From the NCBI GenBank assembly GCA_036568605.1, contig DATCSE010000435.1, positions 1-27,337 on the forward strand: DNA of 27,337 nucleotides. Reading direction: 5' to 3'. A program made the translations under genes and the position numbers. How positions within the stretch are numbered: position 1 is the first letter of the stretch; each line of letters begins with the position of its first letter. A model generated the notes under the pieces. It was not told the origin of the DNA. It searched no databases and saw only the letters and a list, made by a program, of their open reading frames with translations. Origin of the DNA: DATCSE01 sp036568605. GTDB taxonomy: Bacteria; Pseudomonadota; Gammaproteobacteria; Burkholderiales; Burkholderiaceae_C. Positions 15,093 to 22,845 of the stretch are shown in pieces.

Positions 15093-15192
15093 GGAGTTCG
15101 GTCTTTGGGCAGAGGCGGGAAGGGGCGAATTTTAGTCGCCCGGCCTACACTGGCCGCTTCGATGCCCACAAGACCCACCGGAGCGACGACCG

Positions 15193-16077
15193 ATGACCGA
15201 CCCGCTGAGCTCGCGACTGACCCTGCGCCCGCACCAGAAGGACCTCGGCGGCGGCTTCCTGGTCCGCCGTACGCTGCCGTCGGCGCAGCGACAGGCGGTC
15301 GGCCCGTTCCTGTTCTTCGACCACTTCGGCCCGATCGTCGCGAAGCCCAGCGACAACCACGACGTGCGCCCACACCCGCACATCGGCCTGGCGACCGTGA
15401 CGTATCTATTCGACGGGGCGATGATGCACCGCGATTCGACCGGCGTCGTGCAGCGTATCGAGCCCGGCGCGATCAACTGGATGACGGCCGGGCGCGGCAT
15501 CGTGCACTCCGAGCGCACGCCGGACGAACTGCGCCAGGTCGAGCGGCGCAGCCATGGCCTGCAGCTCTGGGTCGGGCTGCCCGAAGCGCACGAGGAGGAT
15601 GAACCGAGCTTCCAGCACGTCGGCGCGGCGCAGATCCCGGCCACGACGATCGACGGCGTGCCGGTGCGCGTGCTGGTCGGCTCGGCGTTCGGCCTGACGT
15701 CGCCCGTGCGCACCCTGTCGCCGACGCTGTACCTGGACATCGCGCTGCCGGTCGGCGGCGCGCTCGAGATCCCGGATGCCGCGGCGGAGCGCGCGATCTA
15801 CAGCATCGACCACGACCTCGAGGTCGACGGCGAGCCGCTGCCCGCCTGCACGATGCTCGTGCTCGAGGCCGGCGAGGCGCCGCGCATCGCCGCACCGCAG
15901 GGTGCGCGTGTGGTGGTGGTGGGCGGGGCGCCGCTCGGGCACCGCTTCATGGTCTGGAACTTCGTCTCCAGCCGCAAGGACCGCATCGTGCAGGCGCAGG
16001 ACGACTGGGAGGCTCAGCGCATCGGCCAGGTGCCGGGCGAGACCGAGTTCATTCCGCTGCCGCCGCGGCGGCCTTGA
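15193..16077 (+). CDS. Pirin family protein (cupin)
   Basis: The 294-residue product is a two-domain cupin of the pirin family. The N-terminal metal site is complete: the HPHIGL His pair, and the His and Glu of GRGIVHSERTP, the same residues that bind iron in pirin. The GPFLFFDHFGP signature is also present. Some bacterial pirins act as quercetinases or bind metabolic enzymes; which applies here cannot be told. GGAG lies 11 bases before ATG 15193. The last 29 bp overlap the 3' end of the convergent EamA gene, and no terminator separates them. Confidence 0.93.
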   Translation: MTDPLSSRLTLRPHQKDLGGGFLVRRTLPSAQRQAVGPFLFFDHFGPIVAKPSDNHDVRPHPHIGLATVTYLFDGAMMHRDSTGVVQRIEPGAINWMTAGRGIVHSERTPDELRQVERRSHGLQLWVGLPEAHEEDEPSFQHVGAAQIPATTIDGVPVRVLVGSAFGLTSPVRTLSPTLYLDIALPVGGALEIPDAAAERAIYSIDHDLEVDGEPLPACTMLVLEAGEAPRIAAPQGARVVVVGGAPLGHRFMVWNFVSSRKDRIVQAQDDWEAQRIGQVPGETEFIPLPPRRP

Positions 16078-16981
16078 GCCGTGAGCCGGTCGCAGTTGCG
16101 CGGGCGGAACGCCTGAGCATCAGCACGTTGCCGAGCACGGCCAGCGCAGCGCCGACCGCGGTCAGCCCATCGGGGCGGTAGCCCTCGAACGCCATCGAGA
16201 CCATCAGCGCGAGCAGCGGCGTCATCACGCCGATCGAACCGGTCGGGCCGGGCCCGACGCGATCCTGCAAAGTCAGGAAACAGGCGAAGGTCAGCACCGA
16301 GCCGGCAACCGCCAGGTACAGCAGCGCGATCCACCACGAGGCGACGGCCGGCAGCGCAAAGCTGCGCCCCAGCGCCAGTGCGACCAGAGCGCTGGCCAGC
16401 GCGCCGTACAGCATCCCGTAGGCCAGCGCCGGCCACAGCGGCAGGCCGCGCTCGCGGTTGCAGCTGGCGGTCAGGCTGCCGATGGTCGACAGCAGCACCG
16501 ATGCGACCGTGAACCACGCGCCCAGCGACGTGCGCTCCGAGGCCGCGGCGGTGCCGAACTCGGGCCAGAAGATCAGCGCGACGCCCGCGAGCCCCAGCAG
16601 CCCGCCGAGCAGGAAGCCGCGCGTCACCGCGACGCCGAACAGCAGCAGCGCACCGACCCCGCTGACCAGCGGCGACGCCGAATAACCGACCGCGACCAGC
16701 CCCGACGGCACATGCTGCTCGGCGTGGTACACGCAGACATACGAGACGCCGTACAGGAACGCGCCTTGCAGCGCGAAGTGCGCGTGCTCGCGCACGCCGA
16801 AGCGCAGCCGCATCCCGCGCAGCCCGCAGAACGCAAGCACCAGCGCACCGGCGAGGCCGAAGCGCAAGGCCACGCCGACTTCCGGTGCAGTCGAGCCGAG
16901 CTGGTAGGTGATCGCATGCCAGGTCGTGCCCCAGACCAGCACGCAGATCGCGAACAGCTGCCAGGTGGTGAAACGCTGCAT
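16049..16981 (-). CDS. EamA family (drug/metabolite transporter superfamily) permease
   Basis: The 310-residue product has ten predicted membrane helices in two EamA halves. The first begins QLFAICVLVWGTTWHAITYQLG and the second covers LTASCNRERGLPLWPALAYGMLYGAL to YLAVAGSVLTFACFLTLQDRVGP. These are inner-membrane carriers of metabolites or amino acids; the substrate is not predictable. I chose ATG 16981 because the longer frame (to 17056) would run into the MOSC gene and adds a non-membrane Arg/Cys-rich segment. It starts 13 bp after the MOSC stop, so both are probably co-transcribed. The Ala-rich C-terminus is coded by sequence overlapping pirin. Confidence 0.9.
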   Translation of the reverse strand: MQRFTTWQLFAICVLVWGTTWHAITYQLGSTAPEVGVALRFGLAGALVLAFCGLRGMRLRFGVREHAHFALQGAFLYGVSYVCVYHAEQHVPSGLVAVGYSASPLVSGVGALLLFGVAVTRGFLLGGLLGLAGVALIFWPEFGTAAASERTSLGAWFTVASVLLSTIGSLTASCNRERGLPLWPALAYGMLYGALASALVALALGRSFALPAVASWWIALLYLAVAGSVLTFACFLTLQDRVGPGPTGSIGVMTPLLALMVSMAFEGYRPDGLTAVGAALAVLGNVLMLRRSARATATGSRLKAAAAAAE

Positions 16982-16994
16982 GCGAGCGCCGGCC

Positions 16995-17897
16995 TCAATC
17001 GAACGCGTAGCTCGCGCGGCCCGGCATACCGACGCGCAGCATGCGCTCGATGCCATCGACGATCACCGCGTTCATTCCGAAGGTCAGCGCACCGTTCAGC
17101 CGCGCATCGGCGCGGTAGCTGGCGAGCACGTCGCCGACCGCGGTGCCGCGCTCGCCGGTGGCCGGGTCCACATCCGGGATCGAGCAACGGCTGCAGGGCT
17201 TGACCAGCTTCAGCGTGACCGGGCCATCCGCGCCGTCGAAGACGATCTCGTCCAGCGTGTCCTCGCCGTGCGCATCGACGAGGCCGTCCAGCACGATATT
17301 CGGCCGGAAGCGTTCGATGCCCACCGGCGCCTGACCGGCAGCCTCGAGCCGGCGATTCAGCTCGGCCAGCCCGGCGGTGCTGGCGACCAGCAGCGGGAAG
17401 GCATCGGCGAATGCATTCTCGGCGTCTATCGCGCCGCTCCAGCGCTTGTCCGACAAGCGCTTCTGCTCGGGGTCGAAGCGCACCAGCCGCAGCTTGCGGC
17501 CGAGGAAATCGCTGAACCACTGCGCGCACAGGTCGCCCATGTCGTAGGCCGCGACCTCGTCGCGCCACACGGTCGCGCGCGTCGGTGCCTCGACGGTGTC
17601 CAGCGCGACGTGCAGCGCGAGCATGCCCGGCGCACGCAGCACCATCTCCGAATGCTTCAGCGTCGGCTGGATCAGCGCCATGCGCGCGAGCTCGCGCTGC
17701 GTGACGAAGTGATGGGTCTCGGCATCGATGACCATCCAGGCACGGTCGAACTCCAGGCCGGTCTCGATCAGCAGCGCCTCGTCGAGCGCGATGCCGGCGC
17801 AGGACTTGATGGGGTAGATGCGCAGCGCCTGCAAGCGCAGTGCGACGTCGTCGGCGGCGCCTGGGGGAAGGGATGTCGATTCCATGAGGAGCGGCAT
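16995..17897 (-). CDS. MOSC domain-containing protein (YcbX/mARC-like)
   Basis: The 300-residue product has an N-terminal MOSC beta-barrel domain (LRIYPIKSCAGIALDEA, then GLEFDRAWMVID) and a C-terminal MOSC domain (FRPNIVLDG, LVKPCSRCSIPDVDP). The conserved Cys in PCSRC is the expected ligand for a molybdenum cofactor, as in YcbX and mitochondrial mARC, which reduce N-hydroxylated compounds. Unlike E. coli YcbX there is no C-terminal 2Fe-2S ferredoxin domain, so electrons must come from a separate partner. ATG 17897 has GAGG five to eight bases upstream; ATG 17885 is an alternative. It is divergent from the UbiH-like gene with only 26 bp between starts. Confidence 0.92.
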   Translation of the reverse strand: MPLLMESTSLPPGAADDVALRLQALRIYPIKSCAGIALDEALLIETGLEFDRAWMVIDAETHHFVTQRELARMALIQPTLKHSEMVLRAPGMLALHVALDTVEAPTRATVWRDEVAAYDMGDLCAQWFSDFLGRKLRLVRFDPEQKRLSDKRWSGAIDAENAFADAFPLLVASTAGLAELNRRLEAAGQAPVGIERFRPNIVLDGLVDAHGEDTLDEIVFDGADGPVTLKLVKPCSRCSIPDVDPATGERGTAVGDVLASYRADARLNGALTFGMNAVIVDGIERMLRVGMPGRASYAFD

Positions 17898-17911
17898 TGT
17901 GCCTCGCTCCC

Positions 17912-17917
17912 TACAAT
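17912..17917 (+). promoter_or_regulatory. -10 box directly before the UbiH-like gene
   Basis: TACAAT matches five of six -10 consensus bases and ends six bases before ATG 17924, which puts the expected transcription start on the A of the ATG. No Shine-Dalgarno sequence precedes that ATG, consistent with a leaderless mRNA. No good -35 box was found. The box also lies just upstream of the divergent MOSC start. Confidence 0.45.
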
Positions 17918-17923
17918 CGGCGT

Positions 17924-19069
17924 ATGAATCGTTTCGACGTGCAGGTGCTGGGCGCGGGCATCGTCGGCCAGAGCCTCGCGCTGGCGCTGGCGCGGCAAGG
18001 GCTGCGGGTCGCTCTGCAGGGCGCCGCCTCGCCCGCCCCGCGCGAGGCCGACGTGCGGGCCTATGCGCTGAATGCCGCCTCGGTCGATCTGCTGAAGCGG
18101 CTGAAGGTCTGGGACGCGCTGCCGCCGCATGCCGCGACGCCGGTGCTGGACATGCACGTGCGAGGCGATGACCACGCCGCGGCGATCGACTTCTCGGCCT
18201 GGCAGCAGCGCGTCAGCGCGCTGGCCTGGATCACCGATGCGGCGGTGCTCGAGCGCGAGCTGGCCGCGGCGATACGGTTCGCGCCGCACGTCACGGTCAT
18301 TGCCGATGCGGCCGACGACGCGGGCTATGCCTCGCTGACGGCGCTGTGCGAAGGCAAGGCCTCGGCGTCGCGCGCGGCGCGGGGCGTGCGCTTCGAGCGT
18401 CAGGACTACGGGCATTGCGCGATCGCCGCGCGATTGACCGCGGACCGCGCGCACCAGGGCATGGCCTGGCAATGGTTCCGCTCGCCCGATGTGCTGGCGC
18501 TGCTGCCATTCGACACGCCGCAGCCGGACCGCTCGTATGCGCTGGTCTGGTCGCTGCCGAACGAGCGGGCCGACGCGCTGCTCGCGCTGCCGGATGCGGC
18601 GTTCGAGCAGGCGCTGAACGAGGCGACCGGCGCGGGTGCCGAACCGCCGTCGCACGGCACGCCCGGCCGGCTCGCGCTTGCGTCGCCGCGCGCCGCGTGG
18701 CCGCTCGCGCAGGCGACCGCGAGCGCCTGGTGCGGGCCCGGCTGGGTGCTGCTGGGCGATGCGGCGCATGTGGTGCATCCGTTGGCCGGACAAGGCCTGA
18801 ACCTCGGCCTGGCCGATGTCGCAACGCTGGCCCGCGTGATCGAATCCCGCGAACGCTGGCGCAGCCTGGGCGACGAAAAGCTGCTGCGCCGCTATGCTCG
18901 CGAACGTGCGGTGCCGACCTGGGCCATGGGCCAGGTGACCGACGGCCTGATGCACCTTTTTTCGCAACGCGCCCCGGTCGTGCGGGAACTTCGCAACCGC
19001 GGGCTGACTCTGGTGAACCAACTCTCGCCGCTCAAGCGCTGGCTGACCGCGCGGGCGCTCGACTCCTGA
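17924..19069 (+). CDS. UbiH/UbiF/COQ6-type FAD-dependent monooxygenase (ubiquinone biosynthesis)
   Basis: The 381-residue flavoprotein belongs to the UbiH/VisC/COQ6 group that hydroxylates ubiquinone precursors. It has the Rossmann dinucleotide motif LGAGIVGQSLALALARQG at the N-terminus, RAYALNAASVDLL (family position for Ser/Ala-rich FAD contact), and the second FAD motif LLGDAAHVVHPLAGQGLNLGLADV near residues 276-297. Which ring position it modifies cannot be assigned by eye. Start ATG 17924 lacks a Shine-Dalgarno and follows a TACAAT box. dsbC begins 11 bp after its stop. Confidence 0.9.
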   Translation: MNRFDVQVLGAGIVGQSLALALARQGLRVALQGAASPAPREADVRAYALNAASVDLLKRLKVWDALPPHAATPVLDMHVRGDDHAAAIDFSAWQQRVSALAWITDAAVLERELAAAIRFAPHVTVIADAADDAGYASLTALCEGKASASRAARGVRFERQDYGHCAIAARLTADRAHQGMAWQWFRSPDVLALLPFDTPQPDRSYALVWSLPNERADALLALPDAAFEQALNEATGAGAEPPSHGTPGRLALASPRAAWPLAQATASAWCGPGWVLLGDAAHVVHPLAGQGLNLGLADVATLARVIESRERWRSLGDEKLLRRYARERAVPTWAMGQVTDGLMHLFSQRAPVVRELRNRGLTLVNQLSPLKRWLTARALDS

Positions 19070-19080
19070 AAGCAGTGGTG

Positions 19081-19821
19081 ATGTACAAAACCTTCCGCCG
19101 TACCGTGATGGCCGCGCTCGCCGTCTCCGCCGTCTGCCTGACGACCAGCGCCGCGTTCGCGCAGGAAGCGCTGATCCGCAAGAACATCGCCGAGCGGCTG
19201 CCCGACTTCCCGAAGATCGACGAGATCACGAAGAGCGCCATCCCCGGCATCTACGAGCTGCGCATCGGCACCGAGATCCTCTACAGCGACGAGCGCGGCG
19301 AGCACATCATCCAGGGCGAGCTGATCGAGACCAAGTCGCGCACGAACCTGACCCAGGCGCGCATCGACAAGCTGACCGCGATCGATTTCGCGAGCCTGCC
19401 GCTGCAGGACGCGATCGTCTGGAAGCAGGGCACCGGCGCACGCAAGCTGGTGGTCTTCGCCGACCCGAACTGCGGCTACTGCAAGAAGTTCGAAAAAGAG
19501 ATGCAGCAGGTCAAGGACGTGACGGTCTACACGTTCCTGTACCCCATCCTCGGCGGCGACTCGCCCGACAAGGCGCGCAACATCTGGTGCGCGAAGGACA
19601 ACGCGACCGTCTGGCGCAACTGGATGATCAACGGCGCCAGCGCGCCGCGCAGCATGGGCCAGTGCGACACCAGCGCGCTCGACCGCAACGTCGCGCTCGG
19701 CAAGAAGTACCGCGTGAACGGCACGCCGGCGCTGGTGTTCGAGGACGGCAAGCGCGTGCCCGGCGCGATGGGGCCGGATCAGGTCGAGAAGCAGCTCGCC
19801 GCGAGCCGCGGCAAGGCCTGA
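19081..19821 (+). CDS. dsbC: Periplasmic disulfide isomerase DsbC
   Basis: DsbC corrects wrong disulfide bonds in the periplasm. The 246-residue precursor has a clear signal peptide (FRRTVMAALAVSAVCLTTSAAFA, cleavage before QEA), an N-terminal dimerisation domain (IYELRIGTEILYSDERGEHIIQGELIE), a linker and a thioredoxin fold. The active site CGYC is at residues 131-134 within FADPNCGYCKKFEKEM. The cis-Pro loop is GTPALVFEDG. A second Cys pair (IWCAKD and GQCDTS) fits the structural disulfide of DsbC. It is probably co-transcribed with the UbiH-like gene. A link to maturation of the window's c-type heme protein is speculation. Confidence 0.94.
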   Translation: MYKTFRRTVMAALAVSAVCLTTSAAFAQEALIRKNIAERLPDFPKIDEITKSAIPGIYELRIGTEILYSDERGEHIIQGELIETKSRTNLTQARIDKLTAIDFASLPLQDAIVWKQGTGARKLVVFADPNCGYCKKFEKEMQQVKDVTVYTFLYPILGGDSPDKARNIWCAKDNATVWRNWMINGASAPRSMGQCDTSALDRNVALGKKYRVNGTPALVFEDGKRVPGAMGPDQVEKQLAASRGKA

Positions 19822-19837
19822 GCCGCGCGAAGCGCGT

Positions 19838-20632
19838 TCAAGCGCGGTAGCTCGGATCGATCCGGTCGACCAGGCGCTGCAGCGCGTCGAACGAGTCCTG
19901 CCCGGCACCGTAGGTCGGGTTGAAGTTCAGCGAATCGGCGACGCACTTCTGAAGCACCGGCGTCGGGATCGTCAGCAGCTCGCCCATCCTGCTTCCCGCG
20001 AGCTGGATCTCGCAGGCCCGGTTCACCAGCCACATCAGCGACAAGGCGTGCGGCAGCGTGCGGCCTATCGTCACCGGCCCGTGGTTCCGCAGCAGCAGCA
20101 CCGGCCGGCTCTCGGCGCTCTTCAGGATGCGCGCGCCTTCCTCGGCATGCACCGTGATGCCTTCGAAGTCGTGGTAGGCGACCTGGCCGTAGAGCTGCGC
20201 CGCATAGAAGTTGGTGAACGAGAGGCCATCCTTCAGGCAGCACACCGCCTGCGTCGCCGTGGTGTGCAGGTGCATCACGCAGTGCGCATCGGGCAGCGTC
20301 GCGTGGATCGCGCCGTGGAACGTGATGCCGGCCGGGTTGATCGGCCAGTCGGAGTGGCCAACGATGCGGCCTTGCAGGTCCACCTTCACGAGGTTCGACG
20401 CGGTGACCTCGCGGTAGTGCAGCCCGAACGGGTTGATCAGGTAGCAGCCGGCCTCGTCGGGCACGCGCAGCGAGATGTGGTTGTAGATCAGCTCGGTCCA
20501 GCCCAGGTAGTCGAAGATGCGGTAGGCCGCTGCGAGCTGCACCCGTGCGTCCCATTCCGCCGGTGCGATGCGCGAGGGGCGCGGGTAGGGCGTGTGGGGT
20601 TGCGGGGCGATCGGTGTCGGCGTGGTCGTCAT
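19838..20632 (-). CDS. Class II aldolase/adducin family protein, last gene of the hpa operon
   Basis: The 264-residue product has the class II aldolase/adducin fold: YNHISLRVP, zinc-type His pair in VMHLHTTATQAV (His121 and His123), and LLRNHGPVTIGRTLPHA. In fuculose aldolase a catalytic Glu lies four residues before the Phe-His of the WRFH segment; the aligned position here (AGITFH) is Gly. Aldolase activity is therefore uncertain. It lies 49 bp after hpaH, where many hpa operons have HpaI, an unrelated aldolase fold. Start ATG 20632 has GGAG six bases upstream; ATG 20647 is an alternative. It may complete the pathway, or be an adducin-like protein without a role in it. Confidence 0.85.
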   Translation of the reverse strand: MTTTPTPIAPQPHTPYPRPSRIAPAEWDARVQLAAAYRIFDYLGWTELIYNHISLRVPDEAGCYLINPFGLHYREVTASNLVKVDLQGRIVGHSDWPINPAGITFHGAIHATLPDAHCVMHLHTTATQAVCCLKDGLSFTNFYAAQLYGQVAYHDFEGITVHAEEGARILKSAESRPVLLLRNHGPVTIGRTLPHALSLMWLVNRACEIQLAGSRMGELLTIPTPVLQKCVADSLNFNPTYGAGQDSFDALQRLVDRIDPSYRA

Positions 20633-20681
20633 GGCGGACTCCGTCATGGTGGGCGATGGCGCTCGGGCCCTCGGGCTTCGG

Positions 20682-21497
20682 TCAGACGAAGCGAAACGCG
20701 AAGCCGCCCAGCGGCCCGTAGTCCACATGGAAGCTGTCGCCCGGCGCGGCACTCACCGGGCGGGTGAACGAGCCAGCAAGCACAAGGTCGCCGGCATCGA
20801 GTTGCTCGTCGTGCGGGGCGAGCTTGTTCGCGAGCCATGCAATGCCGTTGGCCGGGTGATTCAGCACCGCGGCGGCCAGGCCGCTCTCCTCGATCTGCCC
20901 GTTCTTGTACAGCAGCGCGCCGACCCAGCGCAGGTCCACGTCCATGGCCCGCACCGGGCGGCCGCCGGTCACGACGCCGGCGTTCGCGGCGAAGTCCGAG
21001 ATCGTGTCGAACACCTTGCGCGGCGCTTTCGTCTCGCGGTCGAACTGCTCGATGCGCGCGTCGATGATCTCGACCGCCGGCGTCACGACTTCGGTCGCGG
21101 CCAGCACGTCGAACAGCGTGACGCCGGGTCCGCGCAGCGGCTTGCCGAGCACGAACGCCAGTTCGACTTCGACCCGGGGTGCAATGAAGCACCGGAACGG
21201 GATGTCGCTGCCCTGCGGGAAGAACATGTCGTCCAGCAGCGGCGCGTAGTCGGGCTCGTCGATCTGCGACGAGATCTGCATCGCGCGCGAGGTCAGCCCG
21301 ATCTTGCGGCCCTTGATCACGCGTCCTTCGGCGAGCTTGAGCTTCACCCAGGCGCGCTGGATCGCGTAGCCGTCGTCTATCGTCATCGTCGGATGGCGCA
21401 TCGAGAAGTGGCGCAACTGCGTGCGCGTCTTCTCGGCCTGGTGCAGCTCGGCGGCGAGCTGCGCGATCGTGTCGTCGGGCAGCGTGGTGCGGGTCAT
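20682..21497 (-). CDS. hpaH: 2-oxo-hept-3-ene-1,7-dioate hydratase
   Basis: HpaH/HpcG adds water to 2-oxo-hept-3-ene-1,7-dioate in homoprotocatechuate breakdown. The 271-residue protein has the hydratase/decarboxylase fold related to MhpD. Visible motifs are IKGRKIGLTSRAMQ, EVELAFVLGKPLRGPGV with the metal-binding Glu residues, TPAVEIIDARIE, and the C-terminal GDLVLAGSFTRPV. The metal-dependent fold and length fit the family. ATG 21497 overlaps the hpaF stop by 4 bp (ATGA), indicating coupling. The longer open frame to 21752 overlaps hpaF entirely and was not used. Confidence 0.93.
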   Translation of the reverse strand: MTRTTLPDDTIAQLAAELHQAEKTRTQLRHFSMRHPTMTIDDGYAIQRAWVKLKLAEGRVIKGRKIGLTSRAMQISSQIDEPDYAPLLDDMFFPQGSDIPFRCFIAPRVEVELAFVLGKPLRGPGVTLFDVLAATEVVTPAVEIIDARIEQFDRETKAPRKVFDTISDFAANAGVVTGGRPVRAMDVDLRWVGALLYKNGQIEESGLAAAVLNHPANGIAWLANKLAPHDEQLDAGDLVLAGSFTRPVSAAPGDSFHVDYGPLGGFAFRFV

Positions 21498-21907
21498 CGC
21501 GGAGCGGCCGGCGCGAACCGGGCGTGCAGGTTGCTGTGTTTCGCGTCGAAGACCGGCGCTCCTTCGTCGATCTGCAGCGTGATGCCGATCGTGCGGCTCG
21601 CGAAGAGGCTCGCGAAGTGCGCCTGCACCGCGGCGAGCAACGCTTCGCCGGCGCGTTCGATCGCACCGGCGCTGCGGCCGGGCGCGATGCGCAGGTTCAG
21701 GTAGACGAACGCGTAGTCGTCCTGGCCGTCGGCCACCGCGTAGTGCCGGCATGGATAGGCCAGCACGCGCGTGCCGCCGGTCGGGAAGACCGCCTTGCCC
21801 TCGGCGTCGCGCTGTGCGAGCAGCACGTCGGCGAGCTTGCGGGTCAGCGCGGTCAACTGGGCGTCGGGCTCGAGGTTGTCGGTGTACTGGATGACGAGAT
21901 GCGGCAT
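21494..21907 (-). CDS. hpaF: 5-carboxymethyl-2-hydroxymuconate delta-isomerase
   Basis: HpaF/HpcD isomerises 5-carboxymethyl-2-hydroxymuconate to its oxo form. The 137-residue protein starts MPHLVIQYTDNL; the second residue, Pro, becomes the catalytic N-terminus after Met removal, as in the tautomerase superfamily. DGQDDYAFVYLNLRIAPGRS matches the family core. At 137 residues it is slightly longer than E. coli HpaF because of a C-terminal tail. It begins 10 bp after the ligB-like stop, with AGGAGG (21914-21919 on the - strand) as a strong ribosome-binding site. Confidence 0.93.
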   Translation of the reverse strand: MPHLVIQYTDNLEPDAQLTALTRKLADVLLAQRDAEGKAVFPTGGTRVLAYPCRHYAVADGQDDYAFVYLNLRIAPGRSAGAIERAGEALLAAVQAHFASLFASRTIGITLQIDEGAPVFDAKHSNLHARFAPAAPR

Positions 21908-21917
21908 CGTGAACCTC

Positions 21918-22736
21918 CTACGCGATCTCCATCGTGGCTATCGTGCAGCCGACCGAGAAGATCGGGATCGGCCTGTAGTGGCGCAGCGTACCGCGCCCGT
22001 GCGCCGCGGCAGCGACCGCGATGAACGTGCGGATCTCGAAGCCGCCCTGGCCGGCCTCGCGGTAGGTCGCTTCGTCGGTGTAGTCCACCAGCGCGGCGCG
22101 GTCGTTGCGCTGCCAGCGCGCGAGGAACTCGCGATCCCACGCCTCGTTGATCTTGCCCGAGTCGGGTGTGGCCGGCCAGTGCGAGATGCCGCCGGTGCCG
22201 ACCAGCGCGATGCGCTCGGGCACCGCATCGCAGGCCTTGCGCAGCGCTTCGCCGAACGCCCAGGCGCGCGGCAGCGGCGTCAGCGGCGGGCCCTGGCAGT
22301 TGATGTTGACCGGGATCACCGGCAGGTCGTACGCCGGCGTCAGGAAGTGCAGCGGCACCATGATGCCGTGGTCGAACTTCCACTCCTCGGCGAATGCGAC
22401 GTCGACGTCGTGCATCACCGAGCGGATCAGCCGCAGCGACAGCGCCGCGTTTCCCGGCACCCGCGTCTTCGCGATGCCCAGCCAGCCCGGGTCTTCGATG
22501 GGCCCGTCGTAGTGGTCGGCCATGCCGATCGCATAGGCCGGCATGTTGTCCATGAAGAAGTTCGCGAAGTGCTCGGCGGCGATCACGATCAGCGCATCGG
22601 GCTTCGCGGCCGCCAGCGATTCGCCCAGCGCGCGGAACTCGGCGTGGAAGGCATCCTTCAGCGCGGGATCGGCCAGATGCGCACGGCCGGTGATGCCGGG
22701 CGCGTGGCTGCAGATGCCGGCAAAGACAAGGCTCAT
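21918..22736 (-). CDS. Class III extradiol dioxygenase, LigB-like catalytic subunit (HpaD role)
   Basis: The 272-residue protein has the LigB fold that binds Fe(II) and opens catechol rings next to the hydroxyls. Residues matching LigB are His11 (CSHAPG), His56 (AAEHFANFF), the acid-base His in GTGGISHWP, and a Glu in GGFEIRTFIA. Operon neighbours imply that the substrate is homoprotocatechuate (3,4-dihydroxyphenylacetate). It is not similar to the single-chain HpaD of E. coli, which begins with a different ITHVPSMY-type motif. Its partner, the LigA-like subunit, lies just upstream but is separated by a repeat element. The ATG is preceded by GAGGG, part of that repeat. Substrate is inferred only. 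Confidence 0.88.
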   Translation of the reverse strand: MSLVFAGICSHAPGITGRAHLADPALKDAFHAEFRALGESLAAAKPDALIVIAAEHFANFFMDNMPAYAIGMADHYDGPIEDPGWLGIAKTRVPGNAALSLRLIRSVMHDVDVAFAEEWKFDHGIMVPLHFLTPAYDLPVIPVNINCQGPPLTPLPRAWAFGEALRKACDAVPERIALVGTGGISHWPATPDSGKINEAWDREFLARWQRNDRAALVDYTDEATYREAGQGGFEIRTFIAVAAAAHGRGTLRHYRPIPIFSVGCTIATMEIA

Positions 22737-22743
22737 GCGACGA

Positions 22744-22833
22744 CCCTCACCCTGACCCTCTCCCGCAAGCGGGAGAGGGAATGTGGCGTGCGGCTCCCTC
22801 GCCCCGCTTGCGGGGAGAGGGCTGGGGTGAGGG
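22744..22833. repeat. REP-like doublet of two inverted hairpin units
   Basis: Two similar units of 36-38 bases face each other around a 16-base spacer. The left unit (22744-22779) is CCCTCACCCTGA followed by a 10-bp perfect hairpin, CCCTCTCCCG-CAAG-CGGGAGAGGG. The right unit (22796-22833), read on the - strand, is CCCTCACCCCAG followed by the same kind of hairpin with one mismatch. GCAAGC is the shared loop region. The layout resembles REP/BIME elements, and repeats of this type are widespread between genes in GC-rich proteobacteria. It fills most of the 109-bp gap between the ligA-like and ligB-like genes and could act as an mRNA stabiliser or attenuator. Confidence 0.85.
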
Positions 22834-22845
22834 GCGATCGCGCAC

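Noticed and set aside
15123..15141. GGGCGA-N7-TCGCCC inverted repeat between ychF and pirin
   Set aside because: Only 6 bp per arm; the enclosed TAAAAT on the - strand may be a ychF -10 box, but no -35 box supports a promoter or operator call.
15146..15151. TACACT as a pirin -10 box
   Set aside because: No -35 box at a suitable distance; too weak to list as a promoter.
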